64,000 nucleotides of DNA, from assembly GCA_008508345.1 (NCBI GenBank), contig QNGE01000892.1, forward strand, positions 105,094 through 169,093. Direction: 5' to 3'. The stretch is from Paragonimus westermani. Taxonomy: Eukaryota > Platyhelminthes > Trematoda > Plagiorchiida > Troglotrematidae. Within the stretch, counting starts at the first letter, position 1, and each line of letters begins with the position of its first letter. The notes beneath the pieces were generated by a model, which worked only from the letters and a program-made list of their open reading frames with translations, was not told the origin of the DNA and made no database searches. Shown here one piece after another: positions 62,801 to 64,000 of the stretch. The translations under genes and the position numbers were made by a program.

Positions 62801-64000
62801 TACTAATAATCCAAAAGCCATAACAATCGTACATATTTCAAATGCGTTGCCATTAGTTCGCTACTGCTCCCCTTGAGAAATAAAGGGTATGACAATTTAT
62901 TTTCCACTATGACAACCAACCAACTGGATGAAACACTCCAGTAATCTGAACGTGTGAAATTTGCGTGACACATAAACAAGGAACGTTTCTAAATCTACGT
63001 TGATTTATGACAGTGAAGTTGATGGCAGACTAATTACGAAAATAGAACTCCAGAAAAGAAACAACTACGACGCAGGTTTAAAACCACACGGCCACACCCT
63101 GAGATGTAAAAAAAATGTATCCTTCGGTAACGCCTACTCAACCTTCATTGAAATAGAATCCTAGGACAGCAGCTGGTGGTTTCCCTTATCAAGTCGTCCA
63201 GTAATCTCAGCCTACGTGTTGAAGGCTCGACGCTGTTCAGCGACAAAGTGACAAAATGGCACGAGCTACAGGGATTGTTCCTAGTTGAGTTTTGGAAGTC
63301 TTACAAAATCTATTCACATATGTGATCCGTATTTCACAGGAAAACATACGGCATGCAATGTAAAAGCTGAAACGTTTAATCTCGATATGGAACTCTTTTT
63401 GCGTATTGAGCAGCTTAGTAAATGTCGGGTAAGCGTTTGCAATGCATAACATAACTATATGATTCAGTGTTCATCACAATTTCGATATTCAAACTTGATC
63501 GTCTACCACAACACTTAAAATATTCTGACTAATAACTGCAATAAGATCACACTTACAAGCGGATTTATTCAGATATGTGTGACTGTTTGTGGTTTCATTA
63601 GGTTTTAAACGAACTCATTCATCAATAACTGCATCAGACTTATTACATAAAATTCTTCTGAGTAACCCTTTGATTTTAACCGCTACCTATGATTTTTAGC
63701 TGATATTTATCCACTCTATCTTCACTCTAGGCAACTCAGCAGAAGCTTACGCTGTATCGGGCATTTTCTTCATATACTCGCACGGCGCGTGTCACATTAA
63801 CCATCGCTCAACACAACTGCTGAAGGTTGGAAGAACTCAAAGGGTGGACATACTATTAGGCAGTCACTAATTAATAAGACCTAAACAGATCCACTGCGTA
63901 ATGCTATGAGTGACCTTTTGTCAAAGTGACATAGTAAAAGATGATCCCTGTGGAATGGAATCATCATCCACCGTCTCACTATGCTGCAAGATATGATCAG
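56841..64000. other. Upstream 7.2 kb, probably intron; nothing recognised
   Basis: Exon A needs an upstream exon ending in phase 1. I looked for FN3 or Ig signatures on both strands here and saw none; open frames reach only about 107 codons and have no family features. A plus-strand 106-codon frame (57620-57940) is unassigned. Confidence 0.55.

Noticed and set aside
63237..63452. Minus-strand frame with C-x-C and Y-V-N-R resembling a GIY-YIG core
   Set aside because: Too few conserved blocks and none of the downstream Penelope-like tail blocks.

Overview
This is animal nuclear DNA, not bacterial. It has no long open frames, but it does have short coding islands bounded by consensus GT-AG splice sites inside long, moderately AT-rich introns. 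Eroded retroelement ends of the Penelope-like (GIY-YIG) kind and a tRNA-derived SINE lie in the introns. From memory, similar Penelope-like 3' ends are common in flatworms, so a trematode or other flatworm is my best guess; this is inference and no species can be named.

The window is dominated by one gene on the minus strand. I reconstruct ten consecutive internal exons (A to J, in transcription order from 56840 down to 1) whose junction phases all agree. They give about 3.34 kb of coding sequence (about 1,114 residues) spread over about 57 kb. The product is a tandem array of about seven fibronectin type III (FN3) domains, as found in cell-adhesion and receptor ectodomains. The start codon, signal peptide, any Ig domains, the transmembrane segment and the stop codon are not visible: the gene enters from beyond exon A and leaves through position 1. 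The family (sidekick, L1/neuroglian, contactin, LAR-type or other) is not resolved.

Layout by coordinate: exon J 1-387; exon I 3153-3390; a 7.9-kb intron; exon H 11317-11726; a 15.9-kb intron holding a 1,713-bp stretch present twice around a single N at 16547 (almost certainly an assembly join error) and one copy of a hairpin-type repeat at 22.3 kb; exons G and F at 27672-28012 and 28510-28822; a Penelope-like relic at 31.3 kb; exon E 32483-33001; a Penelope-like relic flanked by about 103-bp inverted arms at 37.6-38.5 kb; exon D 38713-39030; a perfect 36-bp-arm hairpin at 41.9 kb and a third Penelope-like relic at 46.3-46.85 kb; exon C 47610-47831; a SINE/tRNA-like sequence at 53.5 kb; exons B and A at 55411-55884 and 56719-56840; then 7 kb with nothing I can call.

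The retroelement relics and the gene are not functionally linked: all the relics lie in introns. I found no new enzymatic system, CRISPR array or operon. The items most worth a second look are the multi-FN3 gene with intron positions repeated between domains, the collapsed-overlap artefact, and the inverted-repeat and hammerhead-like structures tied to the Penelope-like relics.
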